Below are positions 1 to 8,548 of a stretch of 64,000 bases of DNA, one piece after another. Every line of letters starts with the position of its first letter. Within the stretch, counting starts at the first letter, position 1. A program made the translations under genes and the position numbers. The DNA is from Gemmobacter sp034519525. GTDB taxonomy: Bacteria > Pseudomonadota > Alphaproteobacteria > Rhodobacterales > Rhodobacteraceae. The stretch is taken from contig JAXHOJ010000042.1 in assembly GCA_034519525.1 (NCBI GenBank), positions 1 to 64,000 of the forward strand, given 5' to 3'. The notes under the pieces were generated by a model. The model ran no database searches, was not told where the DNA came from, and saw only the letters and a list, made by a program, of their open reading frames with translations.

Positions 1-14
1 CGTGTTCATCACGC

Positions 15-770
15 TCATACGGGGACTCGCTTGCCGGTGACCGGGCGGCCTTGGGCCGCGCGGGCCGCAATGAAGGCGTCCAGCGCCTCACTACTGGTCT
101 TGCCGGGGACATAGCCCAGCTCGGTTTTCAGCGCCGCGTTGAGCAACACCGGGCGGTAGCGCAAGAAGTCCAGCTGCTCGGGCCCATAGCGGCTGATGCC
201 TAGGCGACTGCCCAGCCACAAAGCGGCGGTCAACCAACTGGCCGGCAATGCCATGACGGGCTTACCCAAACGGCGCGCAATCGCGCTGATGGGCATGGCA
301 CCATCGCCCGCCAAGTTGAAGCAGCCCGCGCGGCGCGTGCGCAGCGCGTGCAGGATGGCGCTGGTCACATCCGTGTTCCAGATAAACACAAACGGGCTCT
401 CGCTGCCCCGCACCGCAATCAGGCGCGGCTTTTCAAACAGCGCGGTGATTTGGTTGTCCACGGTTTCACCCAAGATCGTGCCAATTCGCAGCACTGTTTG
501 GCGCAGCGCGGGTGCGCTCTGGCGGTACTTGGCCAACATCTCTTCCACCAAGCGCTTGTGGTGGGCGTAGGCAAAGGCCTCGTTGCCGCGCAATGCATCG
601 GTCTCGCGCAGCCAAGCCGGGTTGTCGGCGTGGTAGCCGTAGGCCGCCCCGCTGGAACTCACCACCACCTGCTGCACGCCCTGGGCCACGCAGGCTTCCA
701 GGACATTGCGGGTGCCCAACACGTCGACCGAATATTCAAACTCGCGGTTGGATTGCTTGCCCGGCGCCAC
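15..770 (-). CDS. NAD-dependent epimerase/dehydratase (SDR), 5'-truncated
   Basis: This is the C-terminal two-thirds of an extended short-chain dehydrogenase/reductase, a Rossmann-fold nucleotide-sugar epimerase-like enzyme. The SSSGAAYG segment (about residues 38-45) and a YAHHK catalytic Tyr-xxx-Lys (Y68, K72) are visible. The N-terminal glycine-rich NAD-binding motif, normally about 60-70 residues further upstream, is missing. The first usable start is GTG at 770, the frame stays open only to about 800, and an in-frame stop lies at 801-803. So the gene is cut at its 5' end. Base composition looks less GC-rich than the rest of the window and the protein looks betaproteobacterial, which I infer and cannot test here. 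An ATG at 9 on the same strand may start a following gene outside the window. Confidence 0.75.
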   Translation of the reverse strand: MAPGKQSNREFEYSVDVLGTRNVLEACVAQGVQQVVVSSSGAAYGYHADNPAWLRETDALRGNEAFAYAHHKRLVEEMLAKYRQSAPALRQTVLRIGTILGETVDNQITALFEKPRLIAVRGSESPFVFIWNTDVTSAILHALRTRRAGCFNLAGDGAMPISAIARRLGKPVMALPASWLTAALWLGSRLGISRYGPEQLDFLRYRPVLLNAALKTELGYVPGKTSSEALDAFIAARAAQGRPVTGKRVPV

Positions 771-809
771 TTGCCATAGTATAGGCGTAAATTCCGTGAT
801 TCATGTCAT

Positions 810-829
810 ATACATACCAATGGATGTAT
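810..829. promoter_or_regulatory. Imperfect inverted repeat, possible operator
   Basis: ATACAT (810-815) and ATGTAT (824-829) form exact 6-bp inverted arms around an 8-bp centre that itself contains CCA and TGG. It lies in an AT-richer patch about 80 bp before the 911 gene, so a regulator site is possible. No specific regulator is implied. Confidence 0.25.
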
Positions 830-910
830 CCTTCATCCGACTGGAGGATCGCTTACCGCCAAAATGCGCTGGTATCATCGGCGCAGGGAAACAGTTGAAA
901 AGGTGCTCTC

Positions 911-1387
911 GTGCTCTCGCGTATGTTGATCTCCACCACCGCCGTGCTGGCGCTGATGTCTCTGCCCGCTCTGGCGGGTGAAACCGTGCTGACCGTGACG
1001 GGCACTTCAGACCCGGACCGGCAGCTTACCTTCACGATGCAAGAGCTGGAGGCGCTGCCGCAGGTCACCTTCGATACAACGACGGTCTGGACAGACGGGG
1101 TGCAGCAGTTTTCGGGCCCCGCGCTGAAGACGGTCCTGGATCAGGCCGGGTTCGAAGGTGAAACCGTCAAGGCCCGGGCGCTGAACGATTATGTGATCGA
1201 CATTCCGGTCAGCAGCCTGCAGGACAATGCGCCGATCATCGCCACCCGCATCCAGGGCGCCCCCTTCCCCCGGCGTGAGAAGGGCCCGCTGTGGATTGTG
1301 TATCCATTTGATTCTGCAGCAGAGTTTCAGACAGAGATGATCTATGGCCGCAGCATCTGGCAGCTGAACCGGATCGAGATCCAGTAA
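911..1387 (+). CDS. Exported molybdopterin oxidoreductase-domain-like protein
   Basis: A 158-residue protein with a Sec-type signal peptide at about residues 1-22, ending in ALA before GE. The mature part resembles the small sulfite-oxidase-type domain found in stand-alone periplasmic proteins: a TLTVTG-like opening, a FTMQELEALPQ segment, and a conserved-looking end with GPLWIVYPFD and a WQLNRIEI tail. I see no obvious molybdopterin-ligand cysteine, so it may be a ligand-sensing rather than catalytic domain. The start is GTG at 911; ATG at 923 is an alternative giving the same signal peptide. It lies 38 bp before a membrane hybrid kinase, suggesting a sensor pair. Confidence 0.6.
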   Translation: MLSRMLISTTAVLALMSLPALAGETVLTVTGTSDPDRQLTFTMQELEALPQVTFDTTTVWTDGVQQFSGPALKTVLDQAGFEGETVKARALNDYVIDIPVSSLQDNAPIIATRIQGAPFPRREKGPLWIVYPFDSAAEFQTEMIYGRSIWQLNRIEIQ

Positions 1388-1425
1388 ACCCGGGACAAGG
1401 CGCGCGCCGCCACCAGTGAGATGCA

Positions 1426-3983
1426 ATGAGGATCATGCTTGCAGAACGGCTGGAAATCAAGGCGAACGGGGCGGCGCGGGTCTTCGGCTCGCTTGTCATC
1501 ATGGCGGTCGTCTCAGTCGTTGCCATCTTTGCCTTTCTACAGATCGAACGCCAGCTGAACCGCAGCCGTTCGGTTGAATCCGACAACCGGACCTGGGTTC
1601 TGTCGCAGATCGAGGTCGACGGGCTGCGGCTTGATCTGGCGCTGGTGGCGGCGCAGCTGCAGCCGGGGCCGGATGCACTCGCCCGGGTGCGTCTGGCCTA
1701 TGACATCCTTTACAGCCGGGTCGATCTGGTGCGCCGCGCGCCCACGCTGGAAGAGCTGGCCATCCGCGAATCAGAAGGCTGGAAGCGGCTGGCGGGCAAG
1801 GATGGGCTGGTGGCGCGGTTTCTGCCGCTGATCGACGGCCCGGATGACCAGCTGGTCGCCGCCCTGCCAGAGATGATCATCCTTGCCAACGAAACCGATT
1901 TTCTGGTGCGCGAGGCGGTGGTGGATTCGTCGCCCGCACCATGGAACTCAGCGATACGGTGCGCGCCGAACTGCGGCAGACCCTGCTCACATTCATGGTG
2001 GCGCTGGTCATCCTGCTGATCGCCCTCGCTTTGCTGCTGCTGACTGTTTATCTGCAGGCACAGGCGCAGCGCAAACATGCGCGGATGCTGGAGCTGGCGG
2101 TGCACAACCTGCGGGCCACCATCGAATCGTCCCGCGATGCGGTACTGATCGTCGACAGCAAGGACAAGGCGATCGGCGTAAACAAGGCGGGCGAACGGAT
2201 GATCGGCCGCGAGATTTCGCCCGATTTCCCGCTGCGGCTGTCCGAGCTTCTGGTTTCCGATGATGGCACGGCGCCGGGGGCAGAAAGCCGGGCGCAGATC
2301 CGTTGCCGACGTGAGGATGGCACGCTGCTGCCGGTCGAACTGACCATCGGTTCGGCCCGCACCGCCACAGGGCACAATTTCAAGATCGCCTTCCTGCGCG
2401 ACATGTCTGATCAGCTGGAACGCGAAAGCCGTCTGTCCGAGGCGCTGGAGGCCGCCCGCCGGGGCGAGGAGACGAAAGACCGTTTCCTTGCCGTGATGAG
2501 CCACGAGATGCGCACCCCGCTGTTCGGCCTGCTTTCGGCCATCGACCTGATGGAAAACACCACCTCGCTGGACCCGCAGCAGGCCTCGCTGATGGACATC
2601 ATCCGCGGCTCCGGTGTTTCTGCGCTGGAGCAGGTGAACAACGTGCTGGAGCTGACGCGCCTGGCTTCGCATGATGCGACCGAATATCCGGCCAGCAATT
2701 TCGTCGTGGGCGAGGCGGTCTGCCAACGAATCCGGCAATACGAGGTGCTGGCGGTGCGGCGGGGCACCAAGATCCGCTTTGCCGAAGACAAGGCCTGCAA
2801 GATGATGATCCGCACGTCGCTGCCGCTGCTGCGCCGGATCGTGAACAACCTGCTGTCCAACGCGATCAAGTTCACCCGCGATGGCTTCATCGACGTGACG
2901 TTGCAATCACGCGAAAGCAGCCGCCCGGGGTTCTGCCATTTCACCCTGTCGATCCGCGATACCGGGATCGGCATAGATGAAAAGGATCTGGGCCGGATCT
3001 TCGAGAATTTCCATTCGATCGACACACTTCGCACAAATGCGCAGGAAGGCACAGGTCTGGGGCTGGGCATTGCCAAGATGGCGGCCGAGGCGATGGGGGG
3101 CAGCATCACCGTGGAAAGCCGACTGGGGGAAGGCAGCTGCTTCCACGCCACATTCGAGGCCGAGGCCGCCGATGTTCCGGCCCCCGCAGCCGAAGTGCAG
3201 ATCGAGGAAAGCGCTGATCTGCCGCCGCTGGAAATACTGCTTGCCGAAGACAACGAGATCAACCGCCTGCTGCTGGAACGCCAGCTGACGCGGATCGGCC
3301 ATCATGTCGTCACTGTTTGTGACGGGCAGGAAGCCATCGACATGGTGGCGCAGCGGCAGTTCGACATCGTGCTGATGGATATTTCCATGCCCCGGGTCGA
3401 TGGTGTCACCGCCACGCGGCGGATGCGCGCACAGGGCCTGTTGGGGCATACCCCCGTCATCGCACTGACAGCGCAGGCCGCGCCGAACCGGGTGCAGATG
3501 CTGCGTGATGCCGGAATGGTGGAGGTGGTCATCAAGCCGGTCTCGCTGGTCGTGCTGGATCAGATCATGCGGCAGCAGGTCGCGGTGGCGCAATCTGCCG
3601 GACAGTTGCCCGCACCTGCCGCCGAACCGGCAGAGCCTGCGCTGATCGACGAAGACCAGCTTGCCGGGCTGATCGAGGATATGGGCGGCGATTTCCTGCG
3701 CGACATGGTGGCGAAGTTCGACACCGACATGTCGACCTCGATCACAGAAATGGCCGCTGCCATCCATCGCAACGATGTGCGCATGCTGTCTCATGTGGCG
3801 CACAAGGCCGCGGGCATGGCGGCGGTGCTGACCTTCAGCGCCCTGTCGGCAGAGCTGCGCCAGCTTGAAAATGCCGCCACGGAAGAGCCGGGGGAAACCC
3901 TTGCGCAGCGCTGTGATCGCGTGGCGGATATTCGCGGCAAGACGCTGGCAAGGGTGCGTCAGCGCCTGCAGGCCGCCGCCTGA
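1426..3983 (+). pseudogene. Hybrid sensor histidine kinase, frameshifted near 1925
   Basis: The region encodes one membrane hybrid kinase of about 850 residues. An N-terminal membrane segment (about residues 21-42) and a periplasmic sensor stretch are read in one frame to about 1923. The next frame then carries the second membrane segment, a PAS-like region, a HisKA domain (SHEMRTP, phospho-His at about 2502-2504), an HATPase domain (NNLLSNAIKFT, DTGIGI, GTGLGLGIAK), a receiver (AEDNEIN, LMDISMP, KP) and a C-terminal HPt with AHKAAG. The two frames meet near 1921-1926: adding one base after the GTG at 1921 joins the periplasmic part smoothly to FVARTMEL. As given, the kinase is split. Its signal and target are unknown; the upstream exported protein may be its partner. 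Confidence 0.8.
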
Positions 3984-3988
3984 CGCGA

Positions 3989-4780
3989 TCAGGGTTGTTC
4001 GGCCAGCGCGATCCGCATCGCGGCCAGGTCTGCCCACTGCCGCTGCAGGCGCGGCGGCGCCATGTCCTGCGCCAGCAGCGGCACCGGATCTGCAGACAGA
4101 TCCAGGGGTGGCAGGGCGGCGGCAGGCCTGTCTTCCGGCGGCGACACGGCTGCTTCTGCCCGCAACGCGACGAGCGGCCCGGATGGCAGGGCAAACAGCC
4201 CGGCAATGCGGGCGGCGGCCAGGTCTGGCGCGGGAATGCCGGGGTCGGCCTGCAGCGGCACATCTTCGCGGTGTTCATTCACCTTTGCCAGATAGCGCTG
4301 CCCCCGCCCGGCATCCAGCGAATGATAGGCGGCGGTTGCGGCCTCCCATGATCCGTATCGGTCATGCAGCGCCCGCAGGAACTGGGCGGCATAGCGGGTG
4401 TTCTGCTCCGGTTCCATCATGGCCGACACCGACGGAAAGCCGGTGTGATGCCAGTGGTAGTTCAGCTGCATGCAGCCGATATCGACATTCCGCACCCCCT
4501 GCGCCAGCAGGTTTTCCAGATGAACCAGCGCCGCATCGCGGCTGTCGTGAAAGCTGCCCTTGCCGCCCTGGTTCAGCGTCCAGGGCCAGGCCTCTACACC
4601 GCCCGCGCCATCACCGCGCCCGGATTCGGTGCGCGCAATCGCAGACAGCAGGCCCTGCGGAATGCCTTCCTGCCGGGCAGCCGCCTCCGCCAGGCTTTCA
4701 CAGGGGCTTTCGCCGGCCAGAACCGGCAGGGCCAGCGTGGCGGCCAGCGGCAGGAGTGCAAGGGGAATGCAGTATCTCAT
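3989..4780 (-). CDS. sltF: Flagellar lytic transglycosylase SltF
   Basis: A 263-residue exported soluble lytic transglycosylase. It has a signal peptide at residues 1-23 (LPVLAGE), then an SLT domain with the likely catalytic Glu52 in ARTESG, the GCMQLNYHWH stretch and an AYHSLDAG segment in place of the usual AYNxG. It would cut peptidoglycan so that the rod can cross the wall. This fits FlgJ in this window, which lacks a muramidase domain, and follows the division of labour known in R. sphaeroides. ATG 4780 is chosen because the upstream in-frame TTG at 4795 lies inside a sigma-54 -12 element and has no ribosome site. The gene ends 5 bp from the convergent kinase gene. The proline/alanine-rich C-terminus may bind FlgJ. 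Confidence 0.8.
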   Translation of the reverse strand: MRYCIPLALLPLAATLALPVLAGESPCESLAEAAARQEGIPQGLLSAIARTESGRGDGAGGVEAWPWTLNQGGKGSFHDSRDAALVHLENLLAQGVRNVDIGCMQLNYHWHHTGFPSVSAMMEPEQNTRYAAQFLRALHDRYGSWEAATAAYHSLDAGRGQRYLAKVNEHREDVPLQADPGIPAPDLAAARIAGLFALPSGPLVALRAEAAVSPPEDRPAAALPPLDLSADPVPLLAQDMAPPRLQRQWADLAAMRIALAEQP

Positions 4781-4790
4781 GCCCTTCCCC

Positions 4791-4806
4791 AGCAAGACCC
4801 GTGCCA
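4791..4806 (-). promoter_or_regulatory. Sigma-54 (-24/-12) promoter of sltF
   Basis: TGGCAC-GGGTC-TTGCT on the minus strand has exact GG and GC dinucleotides with ten bases between them. The predicted +1 falls on or next to the A of the sltF ATG at 4780, which would make a leaderless or near-leaderless message. Confidence 0.65.
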
Positions 4807-4816
4807 GAACCGGCGA

Positions 4817-5212
4817 TCAGGCAGCCCGGGGCTGTGGCGCAATCCGCGCCCAAGCCGCCGCGATTTCGGCGATCAGCGTGGCTGCCCGCTCCATCCCGGG
4901 GCCTGAGGGGGCGGGCTGGAACCCTGTCAGCACCTGCTGGCGGGCAAATTCGTAGACGGTGAACAGATTGTCGGCCAGCTCGCCCCCGGTTTCGAAATCG
5001 AGGCTGGATTGCAGGATGTACAGCGCTGTCAGCGCCCGCGACAGATGGGTTTCCGGCAGGGCGCGGCCTGCTCCCGCACTGGCGGCCAGCACACGCATGG
5101 AGCGTTCAAGCTCCTGCAGCGTGAACTGGATGATGCCATGCGGATCGTCAGGAACGCGGGCAGAATCTTCTTGGGCACGGCGATAGGCGGCATGGGGATC
5201 AAGGAATGTCAT
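4817..5212 (-). CDS. fliS: Flagellin export chaperone FliS
   Basis: A 131-residue, mostly helical protein with the FliS pattern: an N-terminal AYRRA segment, a stretch around IIQFTLQELERSMRVL, then LSRALTALYILQSSLDFETGGELADNL and a helix like VYEFARQQVL. FliS binds the C-terminal helices of flagellin in the cytoplasm and prevents premature polymerisation before export. ATG 5212 is chosen because it starts just before the conserved first helix. It sits upstream of sltF on the same strand (36 bp apart) and downstream of a sigma-28 element, as expected for a filament-stage gene. Confidence 0.75.
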   Translation of the reverse strand: MTFLDPHAAYRRAQEDSARVPDDPHGIIQFTLQELERSMRVLAASAGAGRALPETHLSRALTALYILQSSLDFETGGELADNLFTVYEFARQQVLTGFQPAPSGPGMERAATLIAEIAAAWARIAPQPRAA

Positions 5213-5248
5213 TTTGGGTCTCGCGGTCTCTGGCTGGCCTGACCAGAG

Positions 5249-5275
5249 CAAACGGCGCCCCCGGAAAAAGGTTTA
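5249..5275 (-). promoter_or_regulatory. Sigma-28 (FliA) promoter of fliS
   Basis: On the minus strand TAAA is followed after 15 bases by GCCGTTTG, matching the flagellar sigma-28 layout (TAAA, 15 bases, GCCGAT-like -10). It lies about 37 bp before the fliS ATG. The intergenic stretch 5213-5553 holds only this and the fliE promoter; no gene is seen in it. Confidence 0.6.
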
Positions 5276-5415
5276 GCCCGGACGTCGGGCCGCCGTCAGG
5301 CCCCCTGTCGGAAATCCGCCAGCCGGGGCTGCCACGCGGCGCAATGCGGGCAGACCGGCGGCGCCACCAGCCATTTTAGGCCCCGATTCAAAATTTTTGC
5401 GCTGATGGGCCGATT

Positions 5416-5431
5416 TGGCATGGCTCGTGCC
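5416..5431 (+). promoter_or_regulatory. Sigma-54 promoter of the fliE operon
   Basis: TGGCAT-GGCTC-GTGCC keeps the GG and GC elements at the required spacing. The predicted +1 is near 5442, leaving a leader of about 110 bases before fliE. Confidence 0.6.
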
Positions 5432-5553
5432 TTTTCCATCGCAGCAAGCAAGGAAACCTGCCCGATGATCCAAAGCCCGTGCCAGATGCCCGTGCGCACC
5501 GCGCCGCACCGGCCCGCCACCGCCCTTCGCCACCCCGCAGCAGGAGCCCGCGC

Positions 5554-5868
5554 ATGTCTCTGACCTTCGATGGCGCCGTTTCTGTCAACGGCCTTGCCGC
5601 ATCGGCCACCGCACCGCTTTCAGCGGGGGGCGCCGCGGCGGCAAAGGCGCCGGACTTTATGGAACGCATGGGCGAGGCACTGAAGGATCTGGCCGAAAAC
5701 CAGAGCAAGGCAGCCGCCGCAAGCCGCGCCTATGAACTGGGCGAACGGCAGGATCTGGCTGGGGTCATGGTGGAACAGCAGGTCGCCTCGCTGGGCTTCC
5801 AGCTGACTCTGAATGTGCGCAACCGCGCGCTGACCGCCTATCGCGACATCATGAACATGTCGGTCTGA
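5554..5868 (+). CDS. fliE: Flagellar MS-ring/rod junction protein FliE
   Basis: A 104-residue FliE: the PDFMERMGEALKDLAENQSKA helix and the conserved C-terminal half, with the QVASLGFQLTLNVRNRALTAYRDIMNM segment typical of the family. FliE joins the FliF MS ring to the proximal rod and is among the first exported substrates. The frame is open further upstream, but ATG 5554 begins the conserved length and stands 112 bases after the predicted transcript start. It leads a long co-directional operon, with fliF 16 bp downstream. Confidence 0.85.
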   Translation: MSLTFDGAVSVNGLAASATAPLSAGGAAAAKAPDFMERMGEALKDLAENQSKAAAASRAYELGERQDLAGVMVEQQVASLGFQLTLNVRNRALTAYRDIMNMSV

Positions 5869-5884
5869 AAGGACGCGCAGTATC

Positions 5885-7544
5885 ATGTCCAGCTCGCTTT
5901 CCCCCCCGATTTCGGGCCTGTTCGACACCGCGCGCCAGCGGCTTCAGGGCCTGGCCGCGCAGCCTGCCGTGCGCCGCACCGCCCCGGCGGCGGGGGTTCT
6001 GCTGGCGGGTCTGCTGGCCTTCGGGCTGTGGGCTGCCCTGTCGCAACCCGCGCAGATGGCGCTGCACCCCGGGGCTGGCCGATGCCGACAAGGCGCTGGC
6101 GATCGAGGCGCTGGCCGCGGCGGTGGGCATCGCGGCCGATCTTGATCCGGGTGACGGGGGCGCTGCAGGTGGCGAAGCGGCGGATTACCAGCGCGCGAAG
6201 ATGGCGCTGGCCGTCGAGGGACTTCCCGCCAGTGCCCAGGATGCCGAAGCCGTGCTGGGCCAACTGCAGCTGGGCAGCAGCCGGTCGGTCGAGGCGATGC
6301 GGCTGAAACAGGCGCAAGAAGTAGAGCTGGCGCAATCCATCGCGCTGATTTCGGGCATAACCGGTGTTCGGGTGCATCTGGCGCTGCCGGAACGCACGGC
6401 TTTCATTCGCGACAGCCAGCCGCCGCGCGCTTCGGTCGTGGTCACGCTGCGGGCGGGGCAGGTGCTTTCGGCCGGGCAGGTCGAGGCGATCACCAATCTG
6501 GTGGCATCGTCGGTGCCGGGGTTGGCCCGCGATCTGGTCTCGGTGATCGACCATCGTGGCCGGTTGCTTTCGCTGCCCGAAGGCGATGACATGGCCGCGC
6601 TCGGCAGCCGTCAGATGATGGCGCGGCGGCAGATGGAAGATCTCTACCGCAGCCGGATCGAAGCGCTGCTGATCCCGCTGACCGGCGCGGGCAACCTGTC
6701 GGTGCAGGTGGCGCTGGATATGGATTTCACGCAGGCCGAAATTCAGGAAAGCCGGGTCATGCCCGACGCTGCCGCGATCCTGAGCGAAGAGACGCAATCT
6801 TCGGAATCGACGGCGCCGCAGGCCCGCGGCATTCCCGGGCTGGTGTCGAATACCCCGCCTGCCCCGGCCACGCCTTCGGCTGCGGCAAACCAGGCCGAAG
6901 CCGGTCAGCCGCCTGCCGCCCCCACCAACCAGACCGCATCGGCAAAGCGCACGTTCGAGATCGGCCGCCGGGTGGAAACCACCCGCACCGGCGCGCCGAC
7001 CATCACAAGGCTGAGCGTGGCCGTGCTGCTGCGCGCGCCCGAGGGCGGCGAGGCCGTGCCGCTGCAGGATATGGAACGGCTGGTGAAGGGGGCCATCGGC
7101 TTTGATGCCACGCGCGGCGACAGCGTGACCCTTCTGGCCCAGCCTTTCCGCGAAGAAGAGCTGCCACCGGAAACCGCCCCTGCTGCCGTCGCCGGGGGCA
7201 TTCCGCAGATGGCGATCCTTGCCGCTATTGCGGCGGTGGTCGTGCTGGCGGCGCTGACCCTTCTGGTTGTGCAGCTGCGCCGCAAACCCGCGCCTGCCGC
7301 CGCGGTGCCGCAGGCCCCGGCCGAGATCGGCAGCGATCCCGCCGCCATGGCCCTGCCCGCCCCCGCCGAGATGGAGCAGCAGCGCCGCGAGGAACGCCGC
7401 CTGAACCTGGCCCGCAGTGCGCTGAACTCGGGCAGCCGCGATGAAAAGCACGCGATCCTGCGCCAGATCGCCGAAGAAGATCCCGCCCGGATCGCGGCGG
7501 TGCTGCGCAAGATGATGAAAGATGAAATCGACAGGGTGATGTGA
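5885..7544 (+). pseudogene. fliF: Flagellar MS-ring protein FliF, with apparent frameshifts
   Basis: FliF builds the inner-membrane MS ring. The first 62 or so residues, including membrane segment 1 (AGVLLAGLLAFGLWAALS), are read in one frame; the rest (from about 6075) runs in another to the stop at 7542-7544. The join is at 6068-6074, where CCCCGGGG has one G too many: removing it gives LHPGLADADKA, matching the family. The third frame between about 6151 and 6174 reads VTGALQVA, the expected next strand, so two further compensating indels are likely. The body has LALPERTAFIRDSQPPRASV, the RBM3 region, a Pro/Ala-rich loop, membrane segment 2 (AILAAIAAVVVLAALTLLVV) and the C-terminal FliG-binding tail. 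An intact protein would be about 550 residues, the usual length. Confidence 0.85.
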
Positions 7545-8548
7545 TGGCAACGGCACTGACGCGGCGGTCGGAAGAGGCCGCAATCCTGATGATCCTGTTC
7601 GGCGAAACTGCCGCGGCCGAGGTGATGCGCCACCTGACCCCGGCCGAGGTGCAGCATCTGGGCGGCGCCATGTTCGGCGTGCAGGATGTAGGGCAGGCCC
7701 GGCTGGACGAGATCATCGACGATTTTCTGGTGCTGATGGGCCGCGAAACAACACTGTCACAGGGCGCGCCCAGCTATGTACGTTCGGTGATGACGCGGGC
7801 CCTGGGCAACGACAAAGCGCAGTCGGTCATCAGCCGGATCAACCCCCGGTCGGGCGAACGGCCGATCGAACTGCTGGAATGGATGGATGCCCGATCCATC
7901 GCCGAACTGGTGGAAGACGAACATCCGCAGATCATGGCGCTGGTCATCGCCTGTCTGGATTATGCGCTGGCGGCCTCGGTCGTGTCATTTCTGGCCGATG
8001 AGGTGCAGGCCGACGTGGTGCGCCGCGTGGCCAGCCTGAACACCGTCAGCCCCGAGGCCTTGCGCGATCTGGAACAGGTGCTGCAGCGCAAGTTCAAGGC
8101 CTCGACCAATACCCGCGCCTCGCAGCTGGGCGGCGTGAAGGCGGCGGCCCGCATCATGAACCACAGCCGCACCGAGGTTGAGCAGCGGATCATGCGCGAC
8201 ATCCGCAAGGACGACAAGACTCTGGTGCAAGCCTTGCAGGACAACATGTTCGTCTTCGACAACCTGTCGAAATCCGATGACCGGTCGCTTCAGACCCTGG
8301 TGCGCAATATCGAGACAGAGCTGCTGTCGCTGGCGCTGAAGGGCGCCGACGAGGTGCTGCGCGAAAAGCTGCTGGGCTGCATGTCGTCGCGCGCGGCGGC
8401 CAATATCCGCGACGAGATGGAGGCGATGGGGCCGGTACGGCTGACCGATGTGCAAGAGGCGCAGAAGCAGATCATCGTGGTGGCGCGCAGGCTGGCGGAT
8501 GAAGGCACCATCGTTCTGGCCGGCCGTGGCGGGGAGCAGATGGTATGA
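7544..8548 (+). CDS. fliG: Flagellar motor switch protein FliG
   Basis: A 334-residue FliG, the normal length. The N-terminal FliF-binding domain is followed by the middle FliM-binding domain (EDEHPQIMALVIACL, like the EHPQ family signature) and the C-terminal torque-generating domain with MFVFDNLSKSDDRSLQTLVRNIE and the charged helix that faces the stator. ATG 7544 shares its A with the fliF stop; GTG at 7541 is also in frame but poorer. It is translationally coupled to fliF and overlaps fliH by 4 bases. It acts at the cytoplasmic face of the MS ring in the switch complex. Confidence 0.92.
   Translation: MATALTRRSEEAAILMILFGETAAAEVMRHLTPAEVQHLGGAMFGVQDVGQARLDEIIDDFLVLMGRETTLSQGAPSYVRSVMTRALGNDKAQSVISRINPRSGERPIELLEWMDARSIAELVEDEHPQIMALVIACLDYALAASVVSFLADEVQADVVRRVASLNTVSPEALRDLEQVLQRKFKASTNTRASQLGGVKAAARIMNHSRTEVEQRIMRDIRKDDKTLVQALQDNMFVFDNLSKSDDRSLQTLVRNIETELLSLALKGADEVLREKLLGCMSSRAAANIRDEMEAMGPVRLTDVQEAQKQIIVVARRLADEGTIVLAGRGGEQMV

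Noticed and set aside
3865..4962. A 365-codon plus-strand frame opposite sltF and fliS
   Set aside because: Pro/Arg/Ala-rich shadow; sltF on the other strand has a signal peptide and SLT motifs.
5883..7583. A 566-codon minus-strand frame opposite fliF
   Set aside because: Antisense shadow. The fliF protein, though shifted, has clear family sequence.
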